A stretch of DNA of 64,000 nt from JAHFPN01 sp036559465. GTDB lineage: Bacteria; Pseudomonadota; Alphaproteobacteria; Rhizobiales; Xanthobacteraceae. Made by a program: the position numbers and the translations under genes. The stretch is taken from contig DATBTC010000084.1 in assembly GCA_036559465.1 (NCBI GenBank), forward strand, positions 1 to 64,000, written 5' to 3'. A model generated the notes under the pieces. It was given only the letters and a program-made list of their open reading frames with translations, ran no database searches and was not told where the DNA came from. Positions 40,647 through 49,577 of the stretch are shown piece after piece; the first letter of the stretch is position 1, and each line of letters begins with the position of its first letter.

Positions 40647-42476
40647 GTGAATCGACCGTCTTCTGCGACCGCCGTCCGTCCCGCCGACGCGCTCGGCCTG
40701 CTTCCGGAATGGAACCTTGCCGATCTCTACCCCGGCATCGATGCGCCGGAGGTGGCGGCCGATCTCGCCCGCGCCGAGGCCGAATGCGCCGTGTTCGAAG
40801 AGGCCTACAAGGGCAAGCTCGCTGAAATCGCCGCGTCCGCGCGGGCCGGCGCCGAGCTCGGCGCGGCGGTGGTCCGTTACGAGAAGATCGAGGACCTGCT
40901 TGGCCGGCTGATGTCCTTCGCCGGGCTGGTCCATGCCGGCGACACTACCGATGCCAAGCGCGCCAAGTTCTACGGCGACGTGCAGGACAAGATCACCGCG
41001 GCCTCGACGCATCTCCTGTTCTTCACGCTGGAGCTCAACCGCATCGACGACGCGCTGATCGAGAAGGCGCTCGGCGAGTCGGCCTTCGGCCACTACCGGC
41101 CCTGGGTCGAGGATGTGCGGAAAGAGAAGCCCTACCAGCTCGAGGACCGCATCGAGCAGCTCTTCCACGAAAAGTCGGTCACCGGCCGCGGTGCCTGGAA
41201 CCGGCTGTTCGACGAGACCATGGCGGGCCTGCGCTTCAAGGTCGACGGCAAGGAGCTCCTGCTCGAACAGACGCTGACTTTGATGCAGGACCCCGACGAG
41301 TCGCGCCGCCGCGCCGGCTCCGACGCGGTCGCCGAGGTGCTGAAGAAGAATCTCCGCCTGTTCGCGCTCGTCACCAACACGCTCTCCAAGGACAAGGCGA
41401 TCTCCGACCGCTGGCGCGGCTTCGAGGACGTGGCCGACGCGCGGCATCTGTCGAACCGTGTCGAGCGCGAGGTGGTGGATGCGCTGGTCGCGGCCGTACG
41501 CGCCGGGTTCCCGCGGCTCTCGCACCGCTACTACGCAATCAAGGCCAGGTGGTTCGGCAAGGACAAGCTCGACCACTGGGACCGCAACGCGCCGTTGCCC
41601 AAGGTCGAAACGCGCACCATCGGCTGGGACGAGGCGCGCGAGCGCGTGCTCAACGCTTACGGCGCTTTCTCGCCGAAGATGGCCGCGATTGCCAAGCGCT
41701 TCTTCGACGAGCGCTGGATCGACGCCCCGGTGCGGGCCGGCAAGGCGTCGGGCGCTTTCTCGCACCCGACCGTGCCCTCGGCGCATCCCTATGTCCTGTT
41801 GAATTATCAAGGCAAGCCGCGCGACGTCATGACGCTCGCTCATGAACTCGGCCACGGCGTGCATCAGGTGCTGGCGGCGCCGAACGGCGCGCTGATGGCG
41901 CCGACGCCGCTGACGCTCGCCGAGACCGCCAGCGTATTCGGCGAGATGCTGACCTTCCGCGCGCTGCTCGCGGAAACCAAGAACCCGGCCCAGCGCAAAG
42001 CCATGCTCGCGCAAAAGGTCGAGGACATGCTGAACACGGTCGTGCGCCAGATCGCGTTCTATACGTTCGAGCGTAAGCTGCATCTGGAGCGCAAGAACGG
42101 CGAGCTCACCGCCGACAAGATTTCCGAACTATGGATGGAAGTGCAAGGCGAGAGCCTCGGCCCCGCCATCCGGCTCGGGTCGGGCTACGAGACCTTCTGG
42201 GCCTATATCCCGCACTTCATCCATTCGCCGTTCTACGTCTACGCCTATGCCTTCGGTGATTGCCTGGTGAACTCGCTCTATGCGGTTTACGAGAAGGCCG
42301 AGGCTGGCTTCGCCGAGCGCTATCTCGCCATGCTCGCCGCCGGCGGCACCAAGCATCATGCGGAATTGCTCAAGCCCTTCGGCCTGGACGCACGCGACCC
42401 GAAATTCTGGCAGAGCGGCCTCTCTGTGATCGAGCGGATGATCGACGAAATAGAGGTGCTCGACCGCAGCCAATGA
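40647..42476 (+). CDS. pepF: M3 family oligoendopeptidase (PepF type)
   Basis: A 609-residue cytoplasmic zinc peptidase that degrades short peptides. The zinc motif is HELGH at residues 399-403 with a third ligand Glu downstream (LAETASVFGEML). The C-terminal catalytic groove signature SPFYVYAYAFGDCLVNSLYA is also present. The N-terminus ALGLLPEWNLADLYPGIDAP is that of the M3B PepF group. The start is GTG at 40647 with GAAGGG upstream. It is divergent from the sigma-54 regulator; the ABC1 kinase gene follows after 30 bases. Confidence 0.95.
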   Translation: MNRPSSATAVRPADALGLLPEWNLADLYPGIDAPEVAADLARAEAECAVFEEAYKGKLAEIAASARAGAELGAAVVRYEKIEDLLGRLMSFAGLVHAGDTTDAKRAKFYGDVQDKITAASTHLLFFTLELNRIDDALIEKALGESAFGHYRPWVEDVRKEKPYQLEDRIEQLFHEKSVTGRGAWNRLFDETMAGLRFKVDGKELLLEQTLTLMQDPDESRRRAGSDAVAEVLKKNLRLFALVTNTLSKDKAISDRWRGFEDVADARHLSNRVEREVVDALVAAVRAGFPRLSHRYYAIKARWFGKDKLDHWDRNAPLPKVETRTIGWDEARERVLNAYGAFSPKMAAIAKRFFDERWIDAPVRAGKASGAFSHPTVPSAHPYVLLNYQGKPRDVMTLAHELGHGVHQVLAAPNGALMAPTPLTLAETASVFGEMLTFRALLAETKNPAQRKAMLAQKVEDMLNTVVRQIAFYTFERKLHLERKNGELTADKISELWMEVQGESLGPAIRLGSGYETFWAYIPHFIHSPFYVYAYAFGDCLVNSLYAVYEKAEAGFAERYLAMLAAGGTKHHAELLKPFGLDARDPKFWQSGLSVIERMIDEIEVLDRSQ

Positions 42477-42506
42477 CGCCATGATCCGGCGTTAGGTTCT
42501 CGTTCC

Positions 42507-43877
42507 ATGGCCGATCCTACAGACCGCGAACGAAACCGCATGTCCGCCCGCGCCGCGCGCTATGCGCGTGTCGGCGCCAATATGGGCGGGCTGGCGGCGA
42601 AGTTCGTCGGCGCGCGCGTGTTCGGGATCACGCTCGACCGCGGCGCGAACGCGCTGGCGCTTGCCGCGGCGCTGGGCGGCCTCAAGGGTCCGCTCATGAA
42701 GGTGGCCCAGCTCATGGCCACCATTCCCGATCTGCTGCCCGAGGAATACGCCACTGAGCTGATGAAATTGCAGAGCGAAGCGCCGCCCATGGGCTGGGCC
42801 TTCGTCAAGCGGCGCATGAGCGCCGAGCTCGGCCCCGATTGGCAGGAAAAATTCGGCTCCTTCGAACACAAGCCCGCGGCCGCAGCCTCGCTCGGCCAAG
42901 TGCACCGCGCGACAGCGAAGGACGGCAAGCCGCTCGCCTGTAAGCTCCAGTATCCCGACATGCAATCGGCGGTCGAGGCGGATCTGTCGCAGCTCGATGT
43001 CCTGTTCGCCATTCACCGCCGCATGGACCCGGTGATCGACACCCGCGAGATCGCCAAGGAAATCGGCGCCCGCGTGCGCGAGGAACTCGACTATCTCCGC
43101 GAGGCCAAGCACGTCGCGCTCTATCAAGCGATGCTCACCAATGTGCCTGAGGTGCGTGTGCCGGCCGTGTGGCCGGAACTTTCGACCGGCCGGCTGCTCA
43201 CCTTCGATTGGATGGAAGGCACCAAGCTCCTCAAGCACAAGGACACGCCGCTCGAGATTCGCAACACGCTCGCGCAAGCGCTCTTTCACGCCTGGTGGCT
43301 GCCGTTCAGCCGCTTCGGCGTGATCCACGGCGACCCGCACTTGGGCAATTACACGGTGTTCGAGGAGCGAGGCGTGCCGGGCGGCATCAACCTGCTCGAT
43401 TACGGCTGCATTCGCATTTTCCCACCGAGCTTCGTCGGCGGCGTGGTCGATCTCTATCGCGGCTTGAGCGGAGGCGACGAGGCGCGCGTGGTGCACGCCT
43501 ACGAAACCTGGGGCTTTCAGGGCCTCTCGCGCGAGTTGATCGACACCCTCAATATCTGGGCGCGTTTCATCTATGGGCCGCTCATGGACGACCGCGTGCG
43601 CACCATCGCCGACGGCGTCGAGCCCGCCAAATACGGGCGCCGCGAAGCGTTCCAGGTGCATCAGGCGTTGCGCAAGCGCGGCCCGGTCACCGTGCCGCGC
43701 GAGTTCGTGTTCATGGATCGCGCCGCCATCGGCCTCGGCGGCGTATTTCTGCATCTGCGCGCCGAGCTGAACTTTCACCGCCTGTTCGAGGCCACCATTG
43801 CCGATTTCTTGGTGGCCGAAGTCACCCAGCGGCAAGCCGCGGCGCTGGCTGCCGCGGGGCTCGAGGGCGCTACCTAA
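42507..43877 (+). CDS. ABC1 / UbiB (AarF) family atypical kinase
   Basis: A 456-residue protein of the ADCK/UbiB group. The family motifs are the KxGQ-like LKGPLMKVAQLMA (here with Ala in the Gly position), the Ala-rich loop PAAAASLGQVHRA instead of a normal P-loop, the ATP-binding Lys in LACKLQYPDM, HGDPHLGNYTVFEE as the catalytic loop and LLDYGCIR as the DFG-like motif. UbiB proteins support ubiquinone synthesis, but many alphaproteobacteria have a second AarF-like copy and no membrane anchor is seen at the C-terminus here, so this could be the soluble paralogue. The start is ATG at 42507. Confidence 0.88.
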   Translation: MADPTDRERNRMSARAARYARVGANMGGLAAKFVGARVFGITLDRGANALALAAALGGLKGPLMKVAQLMATIPDLLPEEYATELMKLQSEAPPMGWAFVKRRMSAELGPDWQEKFGSFEHKPAAAASLGQVHRATAKDGKPLACKLQYPDMQSAVEADLSQLDVLFAIHRRMDPVIDTREIAKEIGARVREELDYLREAKHVALYQAMLTNVPEVRVPAVWPELSTGRLLTFDWMEGTKLLKHKDTPLEIRNTLAQALFHAWWLPFSRFGVIHGDPHLGNYTVFEERGVPGGINLLDYGCIRIFPPSFVGGVVDLYRGLSGGDEARVVHAYETWGFQGLSRELIDTLNIWARFIYGPLMDDRVRTIADGVEPAKYGRREAFQVHQALRKRGPVTVPREFVFMDRAAIGLGGVFLHLRAELNFHRLFEATIADFLVAEVTQRQAAALAAAGLEGAT

Positions 43878-43951
43878 GGCGGCGTTGCCCCTGTCACATG
43901 TTTCCGCTAAAGCCTGCGGAACGTTATCCAGCAAGGCTTGAGGGGCAAGCG

Positions 43952-44113
43952 ATGGCCGCGCACGAGCATCACGGCGAGCAGAAGTACACCCTGGCGGACG
44001 GGAACGACTATCCCGCGCATCTGGCGATGTACGACGATTTCCTGAAGATCGTGAAGTGGACGATCATCTCCGTCGTGATCGTGCTCGCCTTCCTCTGGAT
44101 CTTCATCTGGTAA
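43952..44113 (+). CDS. aa3-type cytochrome c oxidase subunit IV
   Basis: A 53-residue membrane protein. A short His-rich N-terminus (AAHEHHGEQKYTLADGNDYP) and a single C-terminal membrane helix (WTIISVVIVLAFLWIFIW) match the bacterial aa3 subunit IV family (COX4_pro_2), as in Paracoccus and Rhodobacter oxidase. GAGGGG lies eight bases before the ATG. The other oxidase subunits are not in this window; the gene sits alone before pntAA, an arrangement seen in Bradyrhizobium relatives. Confidence 0.9.
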   Translation: MAAHEHHGEQKYTLADGNDYPAHLAMYDDFLKIVKWTIISVVIVLAFLWIFIW

Positions 44114-44176
44114 TCTGGCAAGCCACCGGCCCCGCACGTCCCGCCTGCGTCTCTCCGAGTTCCGATCCGATTGCCC

Positions 44177-45319
44177 ATGATTATCGCGATCCCGGCCGAG
44201 CTTGATGCCAACGAGCCGCGCGTCGCCGCGACGCCGGACACGGTCAAGCGTTTCGTCGCCCTCGGCAACACGGTCACGGTCGAAAGCGGCGCCGGCAAGC
44301 GTGCGGGCTTTCCCGACGGCGATTTTTCCGCGGCCGGTGCCAAGATCGCGAACGGTGCGAAAGATACGCTCGCCAATGCCGATATCGTCCTGAAGGTGCG
44401 TCGGCCCGCCAAGACCGAACTTTCCGCCTACAAGCCCGGAGCGATGCTGATCGGAATCCTCGATCCCTATGGCAACGATGCGGCAATTGCCGAGCTTGCA
44501 GCAGCAAAGCTCACAGCCATCACAATGGAGTTCCTGCCGCGCATCACCCGCGCCCAGTCCATGGACGTGCTCTCGAGTCAGGCGAACCTTGCTGGCTATC
44601 GTGCTGTGATCGACGCGTCCGCCGAATACGGCCGGGCGTTTCCCATGATGATGACCGCCGCCGGCACCGTGCCGGCCGCGCGTGTATTCGTGATGGGTGC
44701 GGGTGTTGCGGGCTTGCAAGCGATCGCAACTGCGCGGCGGCTGGGGGCGGTGGTTACTGCGACGGATGTGCGTCCTGCCGCGAAGGAGCAGGTAGAGTCG
44801 CTCGGCGCGAAATTCGTCGCGGTGGAAGACGACGAATTCAAGCAGGCCGAGACCGCCGGCGGCTACGCCAAGGAAATGTCGAAGGACTATCAGGCCAAGC
44901 AAGCCGCGCTCGTCGCAGCCCATATCGCCAAGCAGGATATTGTCATCACCACTGCGCTCATTCCCGGCCGGCCCGCCCCGAAGCTCGTGAGCAAGGCGAT
45001 GGTGGAGTCAATGAGGCCGGGCTCCGTGCTGGTGGATCTCGCGGTCGAGCGCGGCGGCAATGTCGAGCTCGCCAAGCCCGGCGAAGTAGCCAACGTCAAC
45101 GGCGTCAAGATCGTGGGCTGGCTCAACATGCCCGGCCGCCTCGCGGCCACCTCGTCGGCGCTCTACGCGAAAAATCTCTTCGCGTTCCTCGAGATCATGT
45201 TCGACAAGAAGACCAAGGCGTTCTCGGTCCCCTGGGACGACGAAATCGTCAAGGCGACGCTGCTCACCAAGGACGGCGCCGTGGTGCATCCGAGCTTCAA
45301 GCCCAAAGGAGCGGCCTGA
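44177..45319 (+). CDS. pntAA: NAD(P) transhydrogenase subunit alpha part 1 (domain I)
   Basis: A 380-residue cytoplasmic NAD(H)-binding subunit of the proton-translocating transhydrogenase, which uses the proton gradient to reduce NADP+ with NADH. The alanine-dehydrogenase-like fold is recognised by MIIAIPAELDANEPRVAATP at the start, the nucleotide motif VFVMGAGVAGLQAIATARRL and the mobile loop region around DYQAKQAALVAAHIAKQDIV. The ATG at 44177 is preferred over TTG at 44171. Its stop overlaps the pntAB ATG by one base. Confidence 0.96.
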   Translation: MIIAIPAELDANEPRVAATPDTVKRFVALGNTVTVESGAGKRAGFPDGDFSAAGAKIANGAKDTLANADIVLKVRRPAKTELSAYKPGAMLIGILDPYGNDAAIAELAAAKLTAITMEFLPRITRAQSMDVLSSQANLAGYRAVIDASAEYGRAFPMMMTAAGTVPAARVFVMGAGVAGLQAIATARRLGAVVTATDVRPAAKEQVESLGAKFVAVEDDEFKQAETAGGYAKEMSKDYQAKQAALVAAHIAKQDIVITTALIPGRPAPKLVSKAMVESMRPGSVLVDLAVERGGNVELAKPGEVANVNGVKIVGWLNMPGRLAATSSALYAKNLFAFLEIMFDKKTKAFSVPWDDEIVKATLLTKDGAVVHPSFKPKGAA

Positions 45320-45693
45320 TGATCGATCTGGTTCAATTCACCAACGAAGCGCTGCTGCCGCTCGGCGCCATGCCGGCCGCCGGCACCGGCGACGTCGATC
45401 CGTTCCTGTTCCGGCTCTCGATCTTCGTGCTCGCGGTGTTCGTCGGCTATTACGTGGTTTGGTCGGTGACGCCGGCGCTGCACACGCCGCTGATGTCGGT
45501 GACCAACGCGATCTCGTCGGTGATCGTGGTCGGCGCCTTGCTCGCCACCGGTGTCGACATCGCCGGCAGCGATTCCGGCCCATGGTGGGCGAGGGCGCTC
45601 GGCTTTGCCGCGCTCGCCATGGCCGCGGTCAATATCTTCGGCGGCTTCCTGGTCACCCAGCGCATGCTCAGCATGTATCAGAAGAAGAAATGA
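45319..45693 (+). CDS. pntAB: NAD(P) transhydrogenase subunit alpha part 2 (membrane)
   Basis: A 124-residue inner-membrane subunit with three to four membrane segments (for example LFRLSIFVLAVFVGYYVVWSV). The conserved VTNAISSVIVVGALL stretch, part of the proton channel, is present. The C-terminal FLVTQRMLSMYQKKK is the standard ending. This three-gene split is typical for alphaproteobacteria; in E. coli this part is fused to pntAA. pntB starts 148 bases downstream, with a palindromic repeat between. Confidence 0.96.
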   Translation: MIDLVQFTNEALLPLGAMPAAGTGDVDPFLFRLSIFVLAVFVGYYVVWSVTPALHTPLMSVTNAISSVIVVGALLATGVDIAGSDSGPWWARALGFAALAMAAVNIFGGFLVTQRMLSMYQKKK

Positions 45694-45725
45694 TAACGGT
45701 GATGATGCCGCTTCCGAATACATGC

Positions 45726-45821
45726 CGTCACCCTGAGGTGCCCGCGCGTAGCGCGGGCCTCGAAGGGGGACGGCGCCATCATCCTTCGAGGGCGGCCTTC
45801 GGCCGCCACCTCAGGATGACG
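45726..45821. repeat. Mosaic palindromic intergenic repeat inside the pnt operon
   Basis: A 96-base element bounded by CGTCACCCTGAGGTG and its near reverse complement CACCTCAGGATGACG. Inside are two perfect hairpins (GCCCGCGC-GTA-GCGCGGGC at 45740-45758, GGCGGCC-TTC-GGCCGCC at 45791-45807) and a middle pair CTCGAAGG / CCTTCGAG. This cloverleaf-like architecture (outer stem plus arms) matches the dispersed CCTGAGGNGCCCGC...CTCGAAGGATG type repeats known from Bradyrhizobium-like genomes. Only one copy is in this window. Confidence 0.85.
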
Positions 45822-45841
45822 GGGTTGATGGGGACGCGGGC

Positions 45842-47242
45842 ATGAACGCCAACCTCGTCGCGCTCCTCTATCTCGTCTCCGGCGTCCTGTTCGTTCTGGC
45901 GCTGCGCGGCTTGTCGCATCCGGAGACCTCTCGGCAGGGCAATCTGTTCGGCATGGTCGGCATGGCGATCGCCATCGCCACCACGCTCGCCGCTTCGCCG
46001 CCCGTCGGTCTCGGCGGCTGGGCACTGGTGATCGGCGGCTTCGCCATCGGCGGCGGCATCGGCGCCTATATCGCGCGCAAGATCGCGATGACCCAGATGC
46101 CCGAGCTGGTCGCCGCCTTCCATTCGCTGGTCGGCATGGCCGCGGTGCTGGTCGCCGCCGGCGCGCTCTATGCGCCGCGCGCCTTCGGCATCGGCGAAGT
46201 CGGCGCGATCCACGCCGCGAGCCTGGTGGAAATGTCGATCGGCGCCGCCATCGGCGCCGTTACTTTCACCGGTTCGGTGATCGCGTTCCTGAAGCTTTCG
46301 GGCCGCATGAGCGGCAAGCCGATCCTTCTGCCCGCGCGCCACGCGGTCAATATCGCGCTCGGCGTCGCGCTGCTGGTCTCGGTCGTGTTCTTCGTCCGCA
46401 CCGAGAGCCACATGTGGTTCTGGGTCGTGGCGGCGCTTTCGTTCCTGATCGGCGTGCTGATCATCGTGCCGATCGGCGGCGCCGACATGCCGGTCGTCAT
46501 TTCCATGCTGAACTCGTATTCCGGCTGGGCTGCGGCCGGCATCGGCTTCACGCTCGGCAACAGCGCGCTCATCATCACCGGCGCGCTGGTGGGCTCTTCG
46601 GGCGCGATCCTCTCCTACATCATGTGCAAGGGCATGAACCGCAACTTCTTCGCGGTGATCCTCGGCGGCTTCGGCGGCGAGGTGGCGGGGCCCGCGGGTG
46701 GCGCCGAGGCTAGGCCGGTCAAGCTCGGCTCGGCCGAAGACGCCGGCTACATCATGAAGAACGCTTCGAAGGTCATCATCGTCCCTGGCTATGGCATGGC
46801 CGTGGCGCAGGCCCAGCATGCGCTGCGCGAATTGGCGGATCGGCTCAAGGCGGAGGGCGTCGAGGTCAAATACGCGATCCATCCGGTCGCTGGCCGCATG
46901 CCGGGCCACATGAACGTGCTCTTGGCCGAAGCCAACGTGCCTTACGACGAAGTGTTCGAGCTCGAGGATATCAATTCGGAGTTCGCCCAGGCCGATATCG
47001 CCTTCGTCATCGGCGCCAACGACGTGACCAATCCAGCGGCCGAGGAGGACAAATCCTCGCCGATCTTCGGCATGCCGGTGCTGCAAGTCTGGAAGGCCGG
47101 CACCGTGATGTTCATCAAGCGGTCGCTTGCGTCCGGCTACGCCGGCATCGACAACACGCTGTTCTATCGCGACAACACCATGATGCTGCTCGGCGACGCC
47201 AAGAAAATGACCGAGGACATCGTCAAGTCGCTGGCGCACTGA
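45842..47242 (+). CDS. pntB: NAD(P) transhydrogenase subunit beta
   Basis: A 466-residue membrane subunit with NADP(H) site. About eight or nine membrane segments make the proton path (including MLNSYSGWAAAGIGFTLGNS, with conserved Asn and Ser). The C-terminal domain III binds NADP(H): VIIVPGYGMAVAQAQHALRE, HPVAGRMPGHMNVLLAEANV and the EDINSEFAQADIAFVIGAND region. The length is normal. The gap of 148 bases to pntAB is filled by the palindromic repeat, which could modulate pntB expression. Confidence 0.97.
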   Translation: MNANLVALLYLVSGVLFVLALRGLSHPETSRQGNLFGMVGMAIAIATTLAASPPVGLGGWALVIGGFAIGGGIGAYIARKIAMTQMPELVAAFHSLVGMAAVLVAAGALYAPRAFGIGEVGAIHAASLVEMSIGAAIGAVTFTGSVIAFLKLSGRMSGKPILLPARHAVNIALGVALLVSVVFFVRTESHMWFWVVAALSFLIGVLIIVPIGGADMPVVISMLNSYSGWAAAGIGFTLGNSALIITGALVGSSGAILSYIMCKGMNRNFFAVILGGFGGEVAGPAGGAEARPVKLGSAEDAGYIMKNASKVIIVPGYGMAVAQAQHALRELADRLKAEGVEVKYAIHPVAGRMPGHMNVLLAEANVPYDEVFELEDINSEFAQADIAFVIGANDVTNPAAEEDKSSPIFGMPVLQVWKAGTVMFIKRSLASGYAGIDNTLFYRDNTMMLLGDAKKMTEDIVKSLAH

Positions 47243-47282
47243 GCGCCGCGAATAGCTGCGCGTTCCGTGCTAGTGGGAACGC

Positions 47283-48077
47283 ATGGCTTCGCTGAAATCC
47301 TTCATCATCATCGCGCTTCTGGCCTACGCGCTGATCTGCGCGTTGCTCTATTTCGGTCAGCGCGCGCTGATGTATTTTCCCGACCGCGCGCGCACACTAC
47401 CGGCCGACGCCGGATTGCCGCAGGCCGTCGAGGAAGTGCTCGCGAGCGCGAACGACGCCAAGGTCATCGTCTGGCACGTGCCGCCGCGCGGCGATAAGCC
47501 GGTGGTGCTGTATTTCCACGGCAATGGCGGCTCGCTGTCCTATCGCACCAATCGTTTCCGCACACTCACCGCGGACGGCACCGGCCTGGTGGCGCTTTCC
47601 TATCGCGGCTATGGCGGCTCGACCGGCAGCCCGAGCGAGGAGGGCATCCTCGCCGATGCACGCACGGCCTATGACTTCGCCGCCGCGCGCTATCCGGCCG
47701 CGCGCATCGCCGTGTTCGGCGAATCGCTCGGCACCGCCGTCGCCGTGGCGATCGCCGCCGAGAAGCCGGTCGGCCGCGTCATTCTGGAATCGCCCTTCAC
47801 GTCGGCCGCCGACGTCGGCGCCTCGGCCTATTTCTTCGTACCGGTGCGGCTCTTCATGAAGGACCAGTTCCGCTCCGACGAGCGCATCGGCACCGTGAAG
47901 GCGCCGGTGCTCGTGCTGCACGGCGAGCGCGACACGATCATACCCATCCGCTTCGGCGAGCGGCTCTATGGGATGATCCGTTCCGACAAGCGCTTCGTGC
48001 GCTTCCCGACGGGCGGCCACGTGAACCTCGACCCGCTCGGCGCGCTCCGCGAGGTACGCGCGTTCCTGCAGAACTAA
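47283..48077 (+). CDS. Membrane-anchored alpha/beta hydrolase (BEM46/YfhR-like)
   Basis: A 264-residue serine hydrolase. One N-terminal membrane segment (residues 5-22, FIIIALLAYALICALLYF) anchors it, followed by RALMYFPDRARTLP, a typical beginning of this group. The oxyanion region is LYFHGNGGSLSYR, the nucleophile is in VFGESLGTAVAV, the acid in LHGERDTIIPIRF and the His in FPTGGHVNLDP. The substrate is unknown. It follows pntB by 40 bases and its stop overlaps the convergent TPR lipoprotein gene by four bases. Confidence 0.9.
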   Translation: MASLKSFIIIALLAYALICALLYFGQRALMYFPDRARTLPADAGLPQAVEEVLASANDAKVIVWHVPPRGDKPVVLYFHGNGGSLSYRTNRFRTLTADGTGLVALSYRGYGGSTGSPSEEGILADARTAYDFAAARYPAARIAVFGESLGTAVAVAIAAEKPVGRVILESPFTSAADVGASAYFFVPVRLFMKDQFRSDERIGTVKAPVLVLHGERDTIIPIRFGERLYGMIRSDKRFVRFPTGGHVNLDPLGALREVRAFLQN

Positions 48078-48949
48078 TTGATCTGATACGTCTGCCCGTA
48101 GCGGCCGCCGACGCGCTGGAAGCCCGCGACCGCCGGTTGGTAATTCTGCTGGATGTTGAGCGCGCGCGCGTAGGAGCCAGCGGCCTTCTCCTTGTCGCCG
48201 AGCCGCTCCCAGGCCAGCCCGCGGTTGACCCAGGCCTCGAGCAGCCGCGGATTCTTTTCCAACGCCTCGTCGAAGTCCTCGATCGCGCGCTTGGGATCGT
48301 TGATCGCCACATAGCTCATCGCGCGCGCGACATAGGGCTCGGGCGCCGAGACCGTGAGATTGATGGCGGTGGTGAATTCGTCGATGGCGAACTTGTGCAG
48401 GCCCTGCGCCTGATAGATCAGGCCGCGGTTGTGATAGGCCTGCGCGTGATCGGGCTTGAGTTGGATCGCCTTGTTGAAGTCGCCCAGCGCGAGCTGCGCC
48501 TGGTTCTGCTGGCGCCGCAGGATTCCGCGCCCGACATAGGCGGCGGCGTAATTCGGATCGATCTGGATCGCGCGCGAATAATCGGCCAGCGCAAGATCGG
48601 AGCGCTTCATCTCGTGGTGGGCGAGCGCCCGGTTGGCGAAAGCCTGCGCGTAGTTCGGATCGAGCTGGATCGCCCGGTCGAAGTCGGCAACCGCCTCCTT
48701 GTATTGCCCGGCGCGGCCGAACACCGAGCCGCGCATATTGTAGGCCTGCGGGTCGTTCGGGTTGCGCGCCACCACGTCGGAGAGCGAGGCGATGTTGGTC
48801 GGCGCGGCGGCGCGCAGATCGTCGTCTTCGGTGCCGATGCCGGTGCCGATCGTCCCGCAGCCGGCAAGCGCCAGCGAAAGCAGCAGCGCGGTGCCGACGG
48901 CGCCGGCATATTGGGTGCGGGGCGGGGAGTTCGATCGCGGCCGGTTCAT
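48074..48949 (-). CDS. TPR-repeat lipoprotein
   Basis: A 291-residue predicted lipoprotein. The lipobox LALAGC (about residues 26-31, cysteine in GCGTIGTG) follows a signal sequence. At least six TPR units follow, with the repeated pattern DFDRAIQLDPNYAQAFANRA, DYSRAIQIDPNYAAAYVGRG, DFNKAIQLKPDHAQAYHNRG. It is organised like NlpI, an adaptor that brings proteases to peptidoglycan hydrolases, but a specific role is not shown. The ATG at 48949 is preferred; an upstream open frame reads antisense through the rpsU tail. Confidence 0.9.
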   Translation of the reverse strand: MNRPRSNSPPRTQYAGAVGTALLLSLALAGCGTIGTGIGTEDDDLRAAAPTNIASLSDVVARNPNDPQAYNMRGSVFGRAGQYKEAVADFDRAIQLDPNYAQAFANRALAHHEMKRSDLALADYSRAIQIDPNYAAAYVGRGILRRQQNQAQLALGDFNKAIQLKPDHAQAYHNRGLIYQAQGLHKFAIDEFTTAINLTVSAPEPYVARAMSYVAINDPKRAIEDFDEALEKNPRLLEAWVNRGLAWERLGDKEKAAGSYARALNIQQNYQPAVAGFQRVGGRYGQTYQIN

Positions 48950-49003
48950 GGCTTTCCCATGCCGGGGGCATAAGGCGAAGGTTGGGCTGCGTCGAGGGGG
49001 TCG

Positions 49004-49038
49004 CAAAAACGAAAACGCGGGCAGGTAGCCTGCCCGCG
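49004..49038 (-). terminator. Rho-independent terminator of rpsU
   Basis: On the minus strand a perfect 10-bp stem (CGCGGGCAGG / CCTGCCCGCG, 49016-49038, three-base loop) is followed by TTTTCGTTTTTG, 24 bases after the rpsU stop. Confidence 0.85.
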
Positions 49039-49061
49039 CCGAAACCAGGTCGCTGGAAAGA

Positions 49062-49403
49062 TCAGCGGCGGCCCATGCCTCCGCCGCCACCCATGCCGCC
49101 ACCGCCCATTCCCATGCCGCCGCCCATGCCCCCGCCACGGCCGCCACGGCCGCCCTTTGCCAGTTTTTCCTTGGCCAGCATGGCCGGGCTCTTCATCGGG
49201 ATCAGGCCTTCGCGCTGTGCGCGCTTGCGCGCGAGCTTGCGGGCGCGGCGGATGGCTTCGGCCCGCTCGCGGGCGCGCCGCTCGGAAGGCTTCTCGTAGT
49301 GGCCACGCAGTTTCATCTCGCGGAAAATGCCCTCGCGCTGCATCTTCTTCTTCAGCGCCTTGAGGGCCTGATCGACATTGTTGTCGCGGACGAGAACCTG
49401 CAC
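49062..49403 (-). CDS. rpsU: 30S ribosomal protein bS21 with Gly/Met-rich C-terminal tail
   Basis: A 113-residue protein of the small ribosomal subunit that helps mRNA engage near the anti-Shine-Dalgarno end of 16S rRNA. The core MQVLVRDNNVDQALKALKKK, then MQREGIFREMKLRGHYEKPS, is a clear bS21. The start is GTG at 49403 with GAGAGG upstream. After a Lys/Arg-rich helix, residues 84-113 are almost only Gly, Met and Arg. bS21 is 60-70 residues in many bacteria and 75-100 in alphaproteobacteria, so this tail is an elaboration. Confidence 0.95.
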   Translation of the reverse strand: MQVLVRDNNVDQALKALKKKMQREGIFREMKLRGHYEKPSERRARERAEAIRRARKLARKRAQREGLIPMKSPAMLAKEKLAKGGRGGRGGGMGGGMGMGGGGMGGGGGMGRR

Positions 49404-49577
49404 GTGGTGACCTCTCTGAACGTTGCGGAATAGGAGGCCGGCGGCGGCCGGAAAGCCTTCACCGGACGCGGGGTGGGTAGCAGAAACGGGGCGGGAAGTC
49501 CACGGGCGCCCGTAATCCCTGGGGGCTCGCAGCGCTTTGGGGTCGCTCCGCGGGATGCCGTGCGCTAAATCCGTCTT

